This document shows, in pieces, positions 19,454 through 27,673 of a stretch of 64,000 nt of DNA. Location of the stretch: assembly GCA_007129495.1 (NCBI GenBank), contig SKVJ01000015.1, forward strand, positions 1 through 64,000, read 5' to 3'. Source of the DNA: Dehalococcoidia bacterium (lineage in GTDB: Bacteria; Chloroflexota; Dehalococcoidia; GIF9; AB-539-J10). Within the stretch, counting starts at the first letter, position 1. Each line of letters starts with the position of its first letter. The notes beneath the pieces were generated by a model, which was not told the origin of the DNA, searched no databases, and saw only the letters and a list, made by a program, of their open reading frames with translations. Made by a program: the position numbers and the translations under genes.

Positions 19454-20167
19454 TTGCCACCTGAATCAGGACCACGGCAGGTAACGCCACCGGCCTTGCG
19501 TTTCGCGAACCTCCTGTTGCTCGTTGCTGTGCCCATCCTCCTGCTCACCACTGCAATTAGAGTTGAGATGAATAGCATCGGACTTTATGAGCGTGGATTT
19601 CGGGTCTACTCCGTGACCGACAAGACAGGATTAGGACAGGAGCAATTGCACTCTTCTGCGGTAACACTGATCCGCTACTTCAATTCGTTTGAGGAGAGTC
19701 CCCAGATGACGGTTATCGACATCAGTGGGACGGAATTCGACCTCTACCATGATTACGAACTCATCCATCTTGAGGACGTAAAGGGTCTGTTTGCGCTGAA
19801 CTCAGTCCTTCAGTCAGCTTCCCTACTGCTAGTCGTACTACTGGTACTCGCAGGCGTCGCTTTCGGTCACAGACGTAAGGTATGCCGAGGTTTGAGGAAC
19901 GGCGCAATCACGACCCTTGCGCTCCTCACAGTTACTGGCTTGGCATTCGTTGCCGACTTCGACTGGATGTTCGTCGCCTTCCACTTAGTGGCGTTCGACA
20001 ATCCATTCTGGCAACTCAATCCCCTGACGGACTACCTGGTGATGCTATTTCCACTCGGCTTCTGGCAAGACATGTTTATTTTCGCGGGCGCCGGAACAGG
20101 TCTGATGGCTGGAACGATCTGCGCAGTGACGATCCATTGTTCACGCAACCGGGCAACCACTACATGA
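19454..20167 (+). CDS. Integral membrane protein of the TIGR01906/DUF1461 family
   Basis: 237 aa with four predicted membrane helices (about residues 18-38, 118-140, 152-172, 203-228). The extracytoplasmic loop carries the family-type segment DYELIHLEDVKGLF, and a later loop has FHLVAFDNPFW and LTDYLVMLFPLGFW, also typical. Function of the family is unknown. The start is probably TTG 19454, with GGGG about 7 nt upstream; no ATG is available near the N-terminus. It is divergent from dnaE. Confidence 0.8.
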   Translation: MPPESGPRQVTPPALRFANLLLLVAVPILLLTTAIRVEMNSIGLYERGFRVYSVTDKTGLGQEQLHSSAVTLIRYFNSFEESPQMTVIDISGTEFDLYHDYELIHLEDVKGLFALNSVLQSASLLLVVLLVLAGVAFGHRRKVCRGLRNGAITTLALLTVTGLAFVADFDWMFVAFHLVAFDNPFWQLNPLTDYLVMLFPLGFWQDMFIFAGAGTGLMAGTICAVTIHCSRNRATTT

Positions 20168-20199
20168 TCCTACCACCCCAATTCGCCAGGACCGTGATG

Positions 20200-20205
20200 T
20201 ATAAT
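20200..20205 (+). promoter_or_regulatory. Consensus -10 box before the crotonase/recA genes
   Basis: TATAAT preceded by GATG. The expected -35 position is poor. It would give a leader of about 35 nt before the ATG at 20247 and could drive the crotonase, recA and recX together. Confidence 0.45.
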
Positions 20206-20246
20206 GGCAGTCTCGGAGCCTGTACTTACGCAATATTGGAGCGCGC

Positions 20247-21191
20247 ATGACCGATTTCAAGCCCGTCGTAGTGAAACAGCAATCCTCGGGGACCTATCCG
20301 CCATACATACCCAGTCTCACTGTTCCACGTGAATACACTGACATCATCCTGGAGTGGGACAACCCGAGTCACGTTGCGGTCATCACTCTCCACCGGCCTG
20401 CAGTTCAGAACGCTCTGAACCCCACCCTGATAGAAGAGATTATCGATGCAGTGCGTCTCATCGAAGACAATGATGCCCTGAGTTGTGTGATATTACGTTC
20501 TTCAAGCGAGCACTTCTGCTCAGGAGGAGATTTCCATGCCTTTGCCAGCAAAGATCTGCTGACACAACGATGGTACTTCGAATTGACCCCCAAGATGCTC
20601 ACCGTCATGATGAATTCGACGGTTCCTGTGATTGGAGCCGTTCGAGGCAATTGCTGCGCCCTCGGTGTAGCTATAGCCGGAGGATGTGATATCGTGCTCG
20701 CTGCTGATACCGCAAGCTTCCTCCTGCCCGGAGGAGGCGTAGGTTTCGGATGCTTCACTCCTACTGCTGGTGCTTACAAATCAGTGAACCGCAAGCGCAT
20801 GATGGAGCTCCTGCTTACGGCCAGGCCCTATTCAGCCGACTGGGCACGAGAAGCAGGGCTCGTGAATCATGTGTACCCGGATGCCGACCTTGACGCAAAG
20901 GCATGGGAAATGGCCACCACCATAGCCTCCAACGCACCCCTGGTGGTGAGATGGTCAAAGCAATTCTTCTATCACATCCAGGAGATGGAACAGCGCCAGG
21001 CTTTCAGATATGGTACGGACCTCATTACAATGCAGTCCCTGACTCGAGATGGCTACGAAGGACAGAACGCTTTTCTCGAGAAACGAAGGCCTTCCTGGCA
21101 GGGCCGCAAAGGTGGCAGTGTTCGGGGCGATGTTCACACACCGGAAGAGGAACACGTTTGGCAAGTCGGCAAGGAGACACGCCGCAGGTAG
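20247..21191 (+). CDS. Enoyl-CoA hydratase/isomerase (crotonase) family protein
   Basis: 314 aa with a 30-residue N-terminal extension. The crotonase fold is clear: ALNPTLIEEI, oxyanion-hole segments EHFCSGGDFHAF and GNCCALGVAIAGGCD, and a C-terminal helical region. The two hydratase glutamates are not conserved: the first position is Asp (D148, GGCDIV) and the second is Gly (G162, in PGGGVGFG where PExxxG is usual). It may therefore catalyse another crotonase reaction such as isomerisation, thioester hydrolysis or C-C cleavage. It sits directly upstream of recA on the same strand, an odd pairing with no evident functional link. Confidence 0.82.
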   Translation: MTDFKPVVVKQQSSGTYPPYIPSLTVPREYTDIILEWDNPSHVAVITLHRPAVQNALNPTLIEEIIDAVRLIEDNDALSCVILRSSSEHFCSGGDFHAFASKDLLTQRWYFELTPKMLTVMMNSTVPVIGAVRGNCCALGVAIAGGCDIVLAADTASFLLPGGGVGFGCFTPTAGAYKSVNRKRMMELLLTARPYSADWAREAGLVNHVYPDADLDAKAWEMATTIASNAPLVVRWSKQFFYHIQEMEQRQAFRYGTDLITMQSLTRDGYEGQNAFLEKRRPSWQGRKGGSVRGDVHTPEEEHVWQVGKETRRR

Positions 21192-21199
21192 AGGTCGTT

Positions 21200-21217
21200 C
21201 GCGTCATTGATGACGCG
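21200..21217. promoter_or_regulatory. Perfect 18-bp palindrome upstream of recA
   Basis: 8-bp arms CGCGTCAT/ATGACGCG with a 2-nt centre, placed 35 nt before the recA ATG and 9 nt after the crotonase stop. It could be an operator (LexA-type control of recA is common) or a small hairpin. The sequence does not match the LexA boxes I know, so the role is inferred from position. Confidence 0.45.
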
Positions 21218-21252
21218 CCTCACCCACAGGCGGAAGGAACAGGAAAGATAGA

Positions 21253-22281
21253 ATGACAACAGACAAACAGAAAGCCGTGGAACTGGCTATCGAGCAGATT
21301 GAACGCGAGTTCGGCCGAGGCTCCCTGATGCGGCTTGGAGAGAGCGCCAAGCAGAAGATCGATGTGATACCAACCGGTTCACTTTCACTTGACATCGCAC
21401 TGGGAGTGGGCGGTATCCCGCGTGGGCGTGTGACCGAGATATTTGGTTCAGAGTCGTCGGGCAAGACTACGCTCGCACAACACATCATCGCGGAAGCTCA
21501 GAAAGCCGGGGGGACTGCGGTCTATATCGATGCGGAAAATGCACTCGACCCCACGTACGCAGCGGCATGCGGTGTCGATATCGATGCGCTCCACATATCC
21601 CAGCCCGACACTGGAGAGCAGGCTCTCGAGATAGCCGAACGTCTTGTCCGAAGCATGGGAGTCGATATCATAGTTGTGGACAGCGTCGCTGCCCTCGTCC
21701 CGAAGGCGGAGCTCGAAGGCGACATGGGCGACTCTCATGTCGGACTTCAGGCACGCCTCATGTCGCAGGCCCTGCGGAAACTGACGTCGGCCATCAACCG
21801 CTCCAGGACATCCGTTGTGTTCATCAATCAGCTTAGAGAGAAGGTCGGTATTGTCTTTGGCAATCCGGAGGTCACACCGGGAGGCCGGGCATTGAAGTTC
21901 TACAGTTCGGTACGCATCGACCTGAGGCGCGCTGATTCTCTGAAGAAGGGCTCTGAAGTCGTAGGCAACAGAGTTAAAGCACGAATTGTGAAAAACAAGG
22001 TAGCCCCACCATTCCGCCTCGCAGAATTCGACATTCTCTTCAGCCAGGGCATAAGCAAAGAAGGTGATCTCATCGACCTCGGCGTCAGTTCTAATCTGAT
22101 CAAGAAGTCCGGGGCCTTCCTGACATATGGCGACCACAAACTCGGACAGGGCAGGGAGAATGCCAGGGATTATCTCAGGCAGAATGCAGGGGTAGCAGCG
22201 GAACTCGAACGTGCTATACGTGACTCGTATCAGCCCTCACCTGGCCCGATTGCCAGCCCCAACATCTCTGAGTCCGACTAG
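21253..22281 (+). CDS. recA: Recombinase RecA
   Basis: 342 aa strand-exchange ATPase. Walker A is GSESSGKT at residues 65-72. [30 protein letters not shown], the L1 region and [11 protein letters not shown] (Walker B and L2) are all present. The C-terminus is short and ends in an acidic ESD. Preceded by a purine-rich stretch (GGAACAGGAAAG). It is 8 nt from recX, so they form one unit. A perfect palindrome lies just upstream and may be a regulatory site. Confidence 0.98.
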   Translation: MTTDKQKAVELAIEQIEREFGRGSLMRLGESAKQKIDVIPTGSLSLDIALGVGGIPRGRVTEIFGSESSGKTTLAQHIIAEAQKAGGTAVYIDAENALDPTYAAACGVDIDALHISQPDTGEQALEIAERLVRSMGVDIIVVDSVAALVPKAELEGDMGDSHVGLQARLMSQALRKLTSAINRSRTSVVFINQLREKVGIVFGNPEVTPGGRALKFYSSVRIDLRRADSLKKGSEVVGNRVKARIVKNKVAPPFRLAEFDILFSQGISKEGDLIDLGVSSNLIKKSGAFLTYGDHKLGQGRENARDYLRQNAGVAAELERAIRDSYQPSPGPIASPNISESD

Positions 22282-22289
22282 GACTCCGC

Positions 22290-22784
22290 ATGATGAGCCC
22301 AGAAGATTCGATGACTTCCCAGTCTGGCAGAGAGAAGGCCCTCGGGAGAGCGTATCGGGTACTGGGTGCCCGACCACGAAGCGAAGAGGAGATGCGCCGT
22401 CGACTGCGACATTCCGGAGTGGAAGAGGCAACCATAGAAGAGGTTATCGCTCATCTGAAGAGCGTCAAACTCCTGGATGACCAGACTTTCGCCGCCAACT
22501 GGACACAGAGTCGAATGAGGTCCAGACCACGCAGCAAGCGGCTTGTACAGCGCGAGCTGACCGAAAAGGGCGTCTCTAGCGAGACTGCCGATGAAGCGAC
22601 CCGCGACATCGACGACGATGATACCGCCTTGGCCCTGGCGACACGGCGGGTGGAGTTGCTGCGCGGACTCGACAGAAAGACTCGCATGCGACGCCTGTCC
22701 AACTACCTACTCGGACGTGGATTTGGACGTGATACCATCACACGAACTCTCACTGCAGTTCTGAATAATGAGGACCACTCGTAG
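22290..22784 (+). CDS. recX: Regulatory protein RecX
   Basis: 164 aa, rich in Arg and acidic residues, made of repeated three-helix modules. Typical segments are RAYRVLGARPRSEEEMRRRL near the N-terminus, VIAHLKSVKLLDDQTFAANW and SNYLLGRGFGRDTI near the C-terminus. RecX binds RecA filaments and limits their extension. Its position 8 nt after recA fits the classical recA-recX pairing. The ATG at 22290 or the next Met codon could be the start. Confidence 0.93.
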   Translation: MMSPEDSMTSQSGREKALGRAYRVLGARPRSEEEMRRRLRHSGVEEATIEEVIAHLKSVKLLDDQTFAANWTQSRMRSRPRSKRLVQRELTEKGVSSETADEATRDIDDDDTALALATRRVELLRGLDRKTRMRRLSNYLLGRGFGRDTITRTLTAVLNNEDHS

Positions 22785-22896
22785 AAGGGTTCTCCGCATG
22801 TTACACTAGCCCACCGATTCTTGGGACTCAAGACCAAATTGAGAAGAGATCATTGTCTGCAGCATCCAGCTGAGTTAGACCAGAGGAGCAGCTTGT

Positions 22897-23037
22897 ATGA
22901 TTGACTGGGGTTACGCGTTATACATAGCGGCTGGGGGATTTGGGACGGTATTCGTCATCCTCGCGATGCTGGCCGTAATCGTGTGGGCCACTTCAAGGCT
23001 TGTGATTCATTTCACCAAAGAGAAGCTTAACCCGTAG
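22897..23037 (+). CDS. OadG-like small gamma subunit of a sodium-translocating decarboxylase
   Basis: Only 46 aa: a short N-terminus (MIDWGYALYIAAGGF), one membrane helix (about residues 13-33) and a charged tail (HFTKEKLNP). AGAGGAG lies 8 nt before the ATG. Size, single-helix topology and position directly before the beta subunit identify it as the gamma/OadG-type subunit, which tethers the carboxyltransferase to the membrane. It lacks the long Pro-rich linker and zinc-binding tail of enterobacterial OadG. Identification rests mainly on context, since such short proteins carry little family signal. Confidence 0.75.
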   Translation: MIDWGYALYIAAGGFGTVFVILAMLAVIVWATSRLVIHFTKEKLNP

Positions 23038-23091
23038 GGCTCTGGCCCTCCTGCTCTGCCACAGACTGAGCACACCTGAGGAGGATAAGGC

Positions 23092-24435
23092 TTGTTTGGC
23101 TTACTAGAGAGCGGAATTCATCACTTCTATTGGGGGCATGGACTGATGCTCGCAATAGGCGGCCTGCTCATATATCTCGCAATCACGAAGAAGATGGAGC
23201 CCCTGCTCCTCGTGCCGATCGGGTTCGGAATGATACTGGTTAATCTCCCTCTTGGTGGCCTGATGGACCATACCATGAATCTCCAGTCTCCCACATCGGG
23301 CACTGTCTTGAGCGTCGAGACTCCTGAGAAAACACGCTTTGGCGAGGATACCGTTCTGATTCAACTCGACACGGGCCCAATTGCGAGTCCGGTCTTTGGC
23401 CGTGTAGCCACTTACCTCGTCGCAGCGGGAGATACGGTAGTCGAAGGTGACGTGATTGCCCGTCTCATCACCCAACAACAAACCGATCAGGAAGAGTACG
23501 CAACCGAACCTATCGGACTGCTCTCCAGGATCTTCAAATACGGTGTTATGTGGCAGATTCTCCCCCCACTGATGTTCCTCTGCCTTGGAGCCCTGACCGA
23601 CTTCGGACCCATGTTGGCCAACCCCAAGACGTTGCTCCTTGGCGCGGCGACTCAGTTTGGAGTGTATTTCGCCTTTTTCCTCGCGCTGTTGGTTGGCTTC
23701 AACATCCCGGAAGCTGCATCGATAGGTATCATCGGGGGGGCCGAAGGGCCTACAACGATATACGTGACATCGGAACTCGCGCCCGCAATTATTGGAGCAA
23801 CAGCGGTGGCCTGCTATTCCTACATGGCACTTGTACCGGTCATACTCCCTCCCGTAATCCGCCTTCTTACCACCAGGGAAGAACGGAAGATATACATGAA
23901 GCCACAACTGCGCCCGGTAGGACGGACGGAGAAGATCCTGTTCCCGATAGTCACTGCTATTGTGGTCATCCTCTTGGTACCTGCTTCAGCTCCTCTAATG
24001 GGTTCATTCATGGTGGGTAACCTCTTCCGCGAGTGTGGGGTTGTTGAGCGACTGACCCATACTGCCCAGACATCGTTCGTGGATATACTTACGATCTTCC
24101 TGACACTGGCGATAGGAGCAAGCATGCCGGCTGAGAACTTCCTTCAGCCACGTACGCTCCTGATTCTCATCCTTGGTGTGATCGCCTTTGCCAGCGCAGC
24201 AGCCGCAGGTGTCCTGTTGGCCAAGCTGATGAATCTGTTCTCCAAAGAGAAGATCAATCCCATGATAGGCGCAGCAGGAGTAGCCGCTGTTCCCATGTCT
24301 GCACGTGTAGTCCAGGTACTCGGTCAGAAGGAGAATCCCAAGAACTTCCTGCTGATGCATGCCATGGGACCGAATGTAGCAGGGGCCATTGGCGCTGCGA
24401 TTGCCGGAGGCGTCTTCCTGGGCATTCTGGCATGA
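23092..24435 (+). CDS. Sodium-translocating decarboxylase beta subunit (OadB/MmdB) with an inserted barrel-like domain
   Basis: 447 aa. It couples decarboxylation of the carboxybiotin carrier to Na+ export. Conserved parts: KKMEPLLLVPIGFG, GALTDFGPMLANPKT, the ion-site helix IGIIGGAEGPTTIY, ERKIYMKPQLRPVGRTEKI, and the C-terminal NFLLMHAMGPNVAG. The key Asp of the GGADGPT motif is Glu (E218). Residues 62-127, in the loop after the second helix, are not the usual sequence: two 27-residue half-repeats (66-92 and 99-125, each S-P-x-x-G-x-V...E-x-x-V-x-x-x-L) form a biotinyl/lipoyl-like barrel without the AMKM lysine. The start is TTG 23092, because GAGGAGG lies 7 nt upstream. Second gene of the pump operon. 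Confidence 0.93.
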   Translation: MFGLLESGIHHFYWGHGLMLAIGGLLIYLAITKKMEPLLLVPIGFGMILVNLPLGGLMDHTMNLQSPTSGTVLSVETPEKTRFGEDTVLIQLDTGPIASPVFGRVATYLVAAGDTVVEGDVIARLITQQQTDQEEYATEPIGLLSRIFKYGVMWQILPPLMFLCLGALTDFGPMLANPKTLLLGAATQFGVYFAFFLALLVGFNIPEAASIGIIGGAEGPTTIYVTSELAPAIIGATAVACYSYMALVPVILPPVIRLLTTREERKIYMKPQLRPVGRTEKILFPIVTAIVVILLVPASAPLMGSFMVGNLFRECGVVERLTHTAQTSFVDILTIFLTLAIGASMPAENFLQPRTLLILILGVIAFASAAAAGVLLAKLMNLFSKEKINPMIGAAGVAAVPMSARVVQVLGQKENPKNFLLMHAMGPNVAGAIGAAIAGGVFLGILA

Positions 24436-24495
24436 TATGACTAATGCCACGACATCCTGTACAGGTAGAAGGATAATCACAAGGGGGTGAATGAT

Positions 24496-26058
24496 ATGGC
24501 CGAGACCACCGACGCACGGACAAAGCTACAGCAGCTACAGGAACGGCGGGCATCCATTCTCCGTCATGGTGGAGAGGATAAGATTGAAGCGCAACATACA
24601 AAGAACAAGAAGACGGCCCGAGAACGCATATCACTGCTCATAGACGGAGGGTCGTTCGTGGAGTATGGCGCATTCGTGAAGACGCGCTCCACGTATTACG
24701 GCCTCGACAAGGCGGACCTCCCCACCGATGGAGTGGTGACTGGTGTCGGTACAGTGAATGGTCGCCACGTTGCGGTGTATGCCCAGGATTTCACCATCTT
24801 AGGCGGTTCACTTGGAGAGGCGCATGCTCTCAAGATAGTGAAGATCCAGGACCTGGCGCTGCAGTCCGGCATACCTTGCGTCGCCATGCTTGATTCTGGA
24901 GGAGCCCGAATACAGGAGGGAATTGACTCACTCGACGGGTATGGGCGTATCTTCTTTCGTAACTCGCGGTCATCCGGAGTCATTCCACAGTTATCGCTGA
25001 TCCTGGGACCTACTGCGGGCGGCGCGGTCTACTCCCCAGCACTCACTGACTACGTCATCATGACCCGAAAGACAAGCACCATGTACATCACAGGACCTGC
25101 GGTAGTAAAGGACGTTCTATCCGAGGAAGTGTCGCATGAGCAACTGGGTGGCGGCCTAGTGCACAATCAACGGAGCGGCGTCGCCCATTTCCTGGCTAAC
25201 GATGATGAGGAGGCAATCGCTACGGCCCGAGAGTTGCTCTCCTATGTCCCGCAGAACTTCAGGGAGCTTACTCCCAAAGAGCAGGCTTCGGATCCTGTGG
25301 ACAAGGAAGACCTGTCACTTAGGGACATTGTTCCTGCAGACGCAAACAAGCCCTACGATATGAAGGACATCATCACGAAGGTCGTCGATGGCAGTCAGTT
25401 TTTGGAAGTCCACCGCTTATTCGCACCCAATATTGTGGTGGGGTTTGCACGAATTGGCGGACGCGCTGTTGGTATCATAGCCAATCAAGCGAAATTCATG
25501 GCTGGAGTTCTTGACACCAATGCCTCAGACAAGGCATCGCGCTTTATCAGATTCTGTGACTGCTTCAATATCCCTCTGTTGACTCTCGTCGATGTTCCAG
25601 GATATATGCCCGGCACCGCTCAGGAGCACGGGGGAATAATCCGCCATGGCGCCAAATTGCTCTACGCATATTCGGAAGCCACTGTTCCCAAGGTAACCCT
25701 GATCCTCAGAAAAGCATACGGCGGGGCCTATATCGGAATGTGCTCAAAGTACCTTGGAGCGGATATGGTGCTTGCGTATCCGACTGCCGAGATTGCGGTG
25801 ATGGGTGCGAGTGGTGCCGCCGAGGTCATATTCGCACGCGAGATCAAGAATGCCGACAACCCTGACGAGGTCCGAGCCGCGCGAATCCAGGAGTATAAGG
25901 ACCAGTTCTCCAATCCCTACCGGGCAGCGGAGCGTGGTTCTGTGGATGATATTATCGACCCCAAGGATACACGGTGGAGGATTTCACAGGCATTCGACGC
26001 ACTCGAGAACAAGCGCGAAATCTATCCAGAAAAGAAGCACGGCAATATCCCCCTATAG
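24496..26058 (+). CDS. Methylmalonyl-CoA decarboxylase alpha / acyl-CoA carboxylase carboxyltransferase subunit
   Basis: 520 aa with paired crotonase-fold halves. The N-terminal half has DSGGARIQEGIDSLDGYGRIF and LGPTAGGAVYSPALTD; the C-terminal half has DVPGYMPGTAQEHGGIIRHG and RKAYGGAYIGMCSK. It transfers the carboxyl group between an acyl-CoA (probably methylmalonyl-CoA) and biotin. On its own it could equally be propionyl-CoA carboxylase beta; the adjoining OadG, OadB and biotin carrier genes and the absence of a biotin carboxylase favour the decarboxylase. The ATG at 24496 is chosen because AAGGGGGTG (24481-24489) is an excellent ribosome binding site 6 nt upstream. Confidence 0.92.
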   Translation: MAETTDARTKLQQLQERRASILRHGGEDKIEAQHTKNKKTARERISLLIDGGSFVEYGAFVKTRSTYYGLDKADLPTDGVVTGVGTVNGRHVAVYAQDFTILGGSLGEAHALKIVKIQDLALQSGIPCVAMLDSGGARIQEGIDSLDGYGRIFFRNSRSSGVIPQLSLILGPTAGGAVYSPALTDYVIMTRKTSTMYITGPAVVKDVLSEEVSHEQLGGGLVHNQRSGVAHFLANDDEEAIATARELLSYVPQNFRELTPKEQASDPVDKEDLSLRDIVPADANKPYDMKDIITKVVDGSQFLEVHRLFAPNIVVGFARIGGRAVGIIANQAKFMAGVLDTNASDKASRFIRFCDCFNIPLLTLVDVPGYMPGTAQEHGGIIRHGAKLLYAYSEATVPKVTLILRKAYGGAYIGMCSKYLGADMVLAYPTAEIAVMGASGAAEVIFAREIKNADNPDEVRAARIQEYKDQFSNPYRAAERGSVDDIIDPKDTRWRISQAFDALENKREIYPEKKHGNIPL

Positions 26059-26175
26059 GTGACCATCGCCCAGCAGAACGGCGGGAACGGCGCACATTCC
26101 ACGGATAGGATCTCGCACAGGAGCTTGTACTATGGCACAATGCGGTGTAGTTCGAGAGAGGAGAAACGAATAGAC

Positions 26176-26400
26176 ATGGCAACAGAGACAATCACTTCCC
26201 CTTTACCAGGAAAGATAGTCAGCATCAAAGTATCTCCGGGGCAGGCAGTCGCGGAAGGCGACCTGCTACTCACCATCGAAGCAATGAAAATGGAGAATGA
26301 GATTGTGGCTCCCGTCGCCGGGACCGTAGGGACAGTTGCGGTAGCGCCTGAGGAAGCCATTCAGATTGGTGACACACTGGTCACTATAGAAGAGGGCTAA
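26176..26400 (+). CDS. Biotin carboxyl carrier protein of the sodium-pump decarboxylase
   Basis: 74 aa, a bare biotinyl domain without the Ala/Pro-rich linker of larger carriers. The biotinylation motif EAMKMENE puts biotin on K38. Flanking halves SPLPGKIVSIKVSPG and APVAGTVGTVAV form the barrel. It shuttles carboxybiotin between the carboxyltransferase and the OadB membrane subunit. The ATG is preceded by GAGAGAGGAG. It follows the alpha-subunit gene after 117 nt and completes the gamma-beta-alpha-carrier order. No biotin ligase or methylmalonyl-CoA mutase/epimerase is in the window. Confidence 0.95.
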   Translation: MATETITSPLPGKIVSIKVSPGQAVAEGDLLLTIEAMKMENEIVAPVAGTVGTVAVAPEEAIQIGDTLVTIEEG

Positions 26401-26423
26401 CAGCTGTCGTAAACGCGTTCGCC

Positions 26424-26454
26424 TTGACAGCATATACCCTGAACGCGGTATAGT
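26424..26454 (+). promoter_or_regulatory. Promoter of tRNA-Ile
   Basis: Perfect TTGACA at 26424-26429 and TATAGT at 26449-26454, spacer 19 nt. The tRNA begins 12 nt after the -10 box, so the transcript would have little or no 5' leader. Confidence 0.65.
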
Positions 26455-26465
26455 ATGGTGTTCGT

Positions 26466-26539
26466 GGGCCATTAGCTCAGTTGGCTAGAGCACGGTCCTG
26501 ATAAGACCGGGGTCTGTGGTTCGAGTCCACAATGGCCCA
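26466..26539 (+). tRNA. tRNA-Ile (anticodon GAT)
   Basis: 74 nt, full cloverleaf. The acceptor GGGCCAT pairs with ATGGCCC and the discriminator is A at 26539. D-arm AGCTCAGTTGGCTAGAGC; anticodon stem CGGTC/GACCG with loop CTGATAA and anticodon GAT at 26500-26502; T-arm GTGGTTCGAGTCCAC. CCA is not encoded. It is not beside an rRNA operon, where bacterial tRNA-Ile(GAT) is often found. Confidence 0.97.
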
Positions 26540-26632
26540 TTTCCATCAGCCTCTTCAATATCAGACCCCCTCATGACCGCCGGAAACGCGAGGACTTTCA
26601 GCGCCGTTCTGGGCCGGTCTACTCCCTTCAAG

Positions 26633-26926
26633 TCACTCTTCCCAAGCTTCGCGCGCCCGCAGATTGTAGCTGTCAAAGAGCTTTCCGGCCAGTTCGTCTA
26701 TGTCATGCGAGAGTCCGGCTTCATAATACCGGAAATAGCAGTTCTCCGGCGGCGGAGGATCGTTGAGCCGTGTGACAAGCCGTTTGCGCAGATTGGGCAC
26801 TTTGCCAAGGCGCCAAAGTCTCTTGCCCTGAGGCGTCAAATTGCAGATTTCATAGATACCCTGAGTGTCCGGTATCCTCTCGGCGTTTTCCCTGGTGAAC
26901 CTCAGCCAGGCCTCATTTGCTCCCAT
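26633..26926 (-). CDS. Small GIY-YIG-like domain protein, degenerate
   Basis: 97 aa. The pattern GIYEI (residues 23-27), then WRLGKVPNLRKRL (38-50), fits a GIY-YIG nuclease in which YIG has become RLG (39-41). The following arginine-rich helix, a glutamate (E78) and an asparagine (N88) sit at plausible spacings for the remaining catalytic residues. Fold assignment is by pattern only. The loss of the second tyrosine raises doubt about nuclease activity. TAGGAGGA 9 nt upstream of the ATG is a good ribosome binding site, so the gene is real. It stands alone between tRNA-Ile and the end of the ribosomal operon. Confidence 0.65.
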   Translation of the reverse strand: MGANEAWLRFTRENAERIPDTQGIYEICNLTPQGKRLWRLGKVPNLRKRLVTRLNDPPPPENCYFRYYEAGLSHDIDELAGKLFDSYNLRAREAWEE

Positions 26927-27277
26927 TTATATGAGTCCTCCTAACATAGACCACGAACCTCGCACGACAGTCCTGTGAACCTTGACAGTCTTATTTGCAG
27001 AAGTCCCTGCGCGAATACGATACAACACTTTACGGGTACTTGCCTCCCCCTAGCAGTAGGGCAGGAAATCGTCCGGATTCTTCGCCTCTCGCGCAACCAA
27101 CTACTCCATGTTACCCGATTGAAGCAACCGACTCAACGGCATCAGCCAGCTTCATCCTCGATGCCTCATGTCTTCTGATCCTGTGGCCGAGCAGGGGCCG
27201 GTCGAGCCAGTAGAACAATGCGGGTGGCAGCTTCCCGACAGCTGCCACCCGATAATGGTTGAGACGTATCGCAATTA
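26927..27277. other. Intergenic gap after the ribosomal super-operon
   Basis: 351 nt between the GIY-YIG-like gene and rpsI. It holds the rpsI terminator hairpin (27221-27251) and presumably the promoter of the GIY-YIG-like gene. No gene is seen; the short plus-strand frames lack ribosome binding sites. Confidence 0.5.
27221..27251 (-). terminator. Terminator of the str-S10-spc-alpha super-operon
   Basis: Perfect 12-bp inverted repeat, arms 27221-27232 and 27240-27251, with a 7-nt loop, 26 nt after the rpsI stop codon. On the minus strand the stem is followed by CATTGTT, so only a weak T-run. Confidence 0.75.
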
Positions 27278-27673
27278 CTAACGCTTCGTGTACTGAGGAG
27301 CCTTTCTTGCACGACGAAGGCCGTATTTCTTGCGCTCTTTCACCCGTGGATCCCTTGTCAGGAATCCCTCTTTGCGAAGGGTGGGTTTCAGCACTTCGCT
27401 CTCGCGAACCAGTGCCCGTGCAATGCCGTGGCGAATAGCTCCCGCTTGCCCGCTGGCGCCTCCACCAACTACCTTGACCGTGACGTGGAACTTGCCCGCA
27501 AGTTCGGTACTCGCAAGAGGAGCCTCAATCATACGCCGATGCTCAAGACGTGGAAACACTTCATCATGGGGTTTTCCATTTACGATGATTCCACCTTCCC
27601 CTGCATACAATCGCACTTGCGCAATAGCGCATTTGCGTCGTCCCGTCCCCCACACATACGCTGCTTCACTCAT
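27278..27673 (-). CDS. rpsI: 30S ribosomal protein uS9
   Basis: 131 aa, the standard length. The N-terminal [14 protein letters not shown] and the basic C-terminal tail ending in KAPQYTKR, which reaches the P-site tRNA in the 30S head, are characteristic. The middle has [19 protein letters not shown]. Its ATG overlaps the stop of rplM by 4 nt. It is the last gene of the minus-strand run that begins at rpsL, and a hairpin follows. Confidence 0.98.
   Translation of the reverse strand: MSEAAYVWGTGRRKCAIAQVRLYAGEGGIIVNGKPHDEVFPRLEHRRMIEAPLASTELAGKFHVTVKVVGGGASGQAGAIRHGIARALVRESEVLKPTLRKEGFLTRDPRVKERKKYGLRRARKAPQYTKR

Noticed and set aside
26485-26676. 63-codon minus-strand frame over tRNA-Ile
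   Set aside because: It reads through a complete tRNA gene, so it is not a protein gene.
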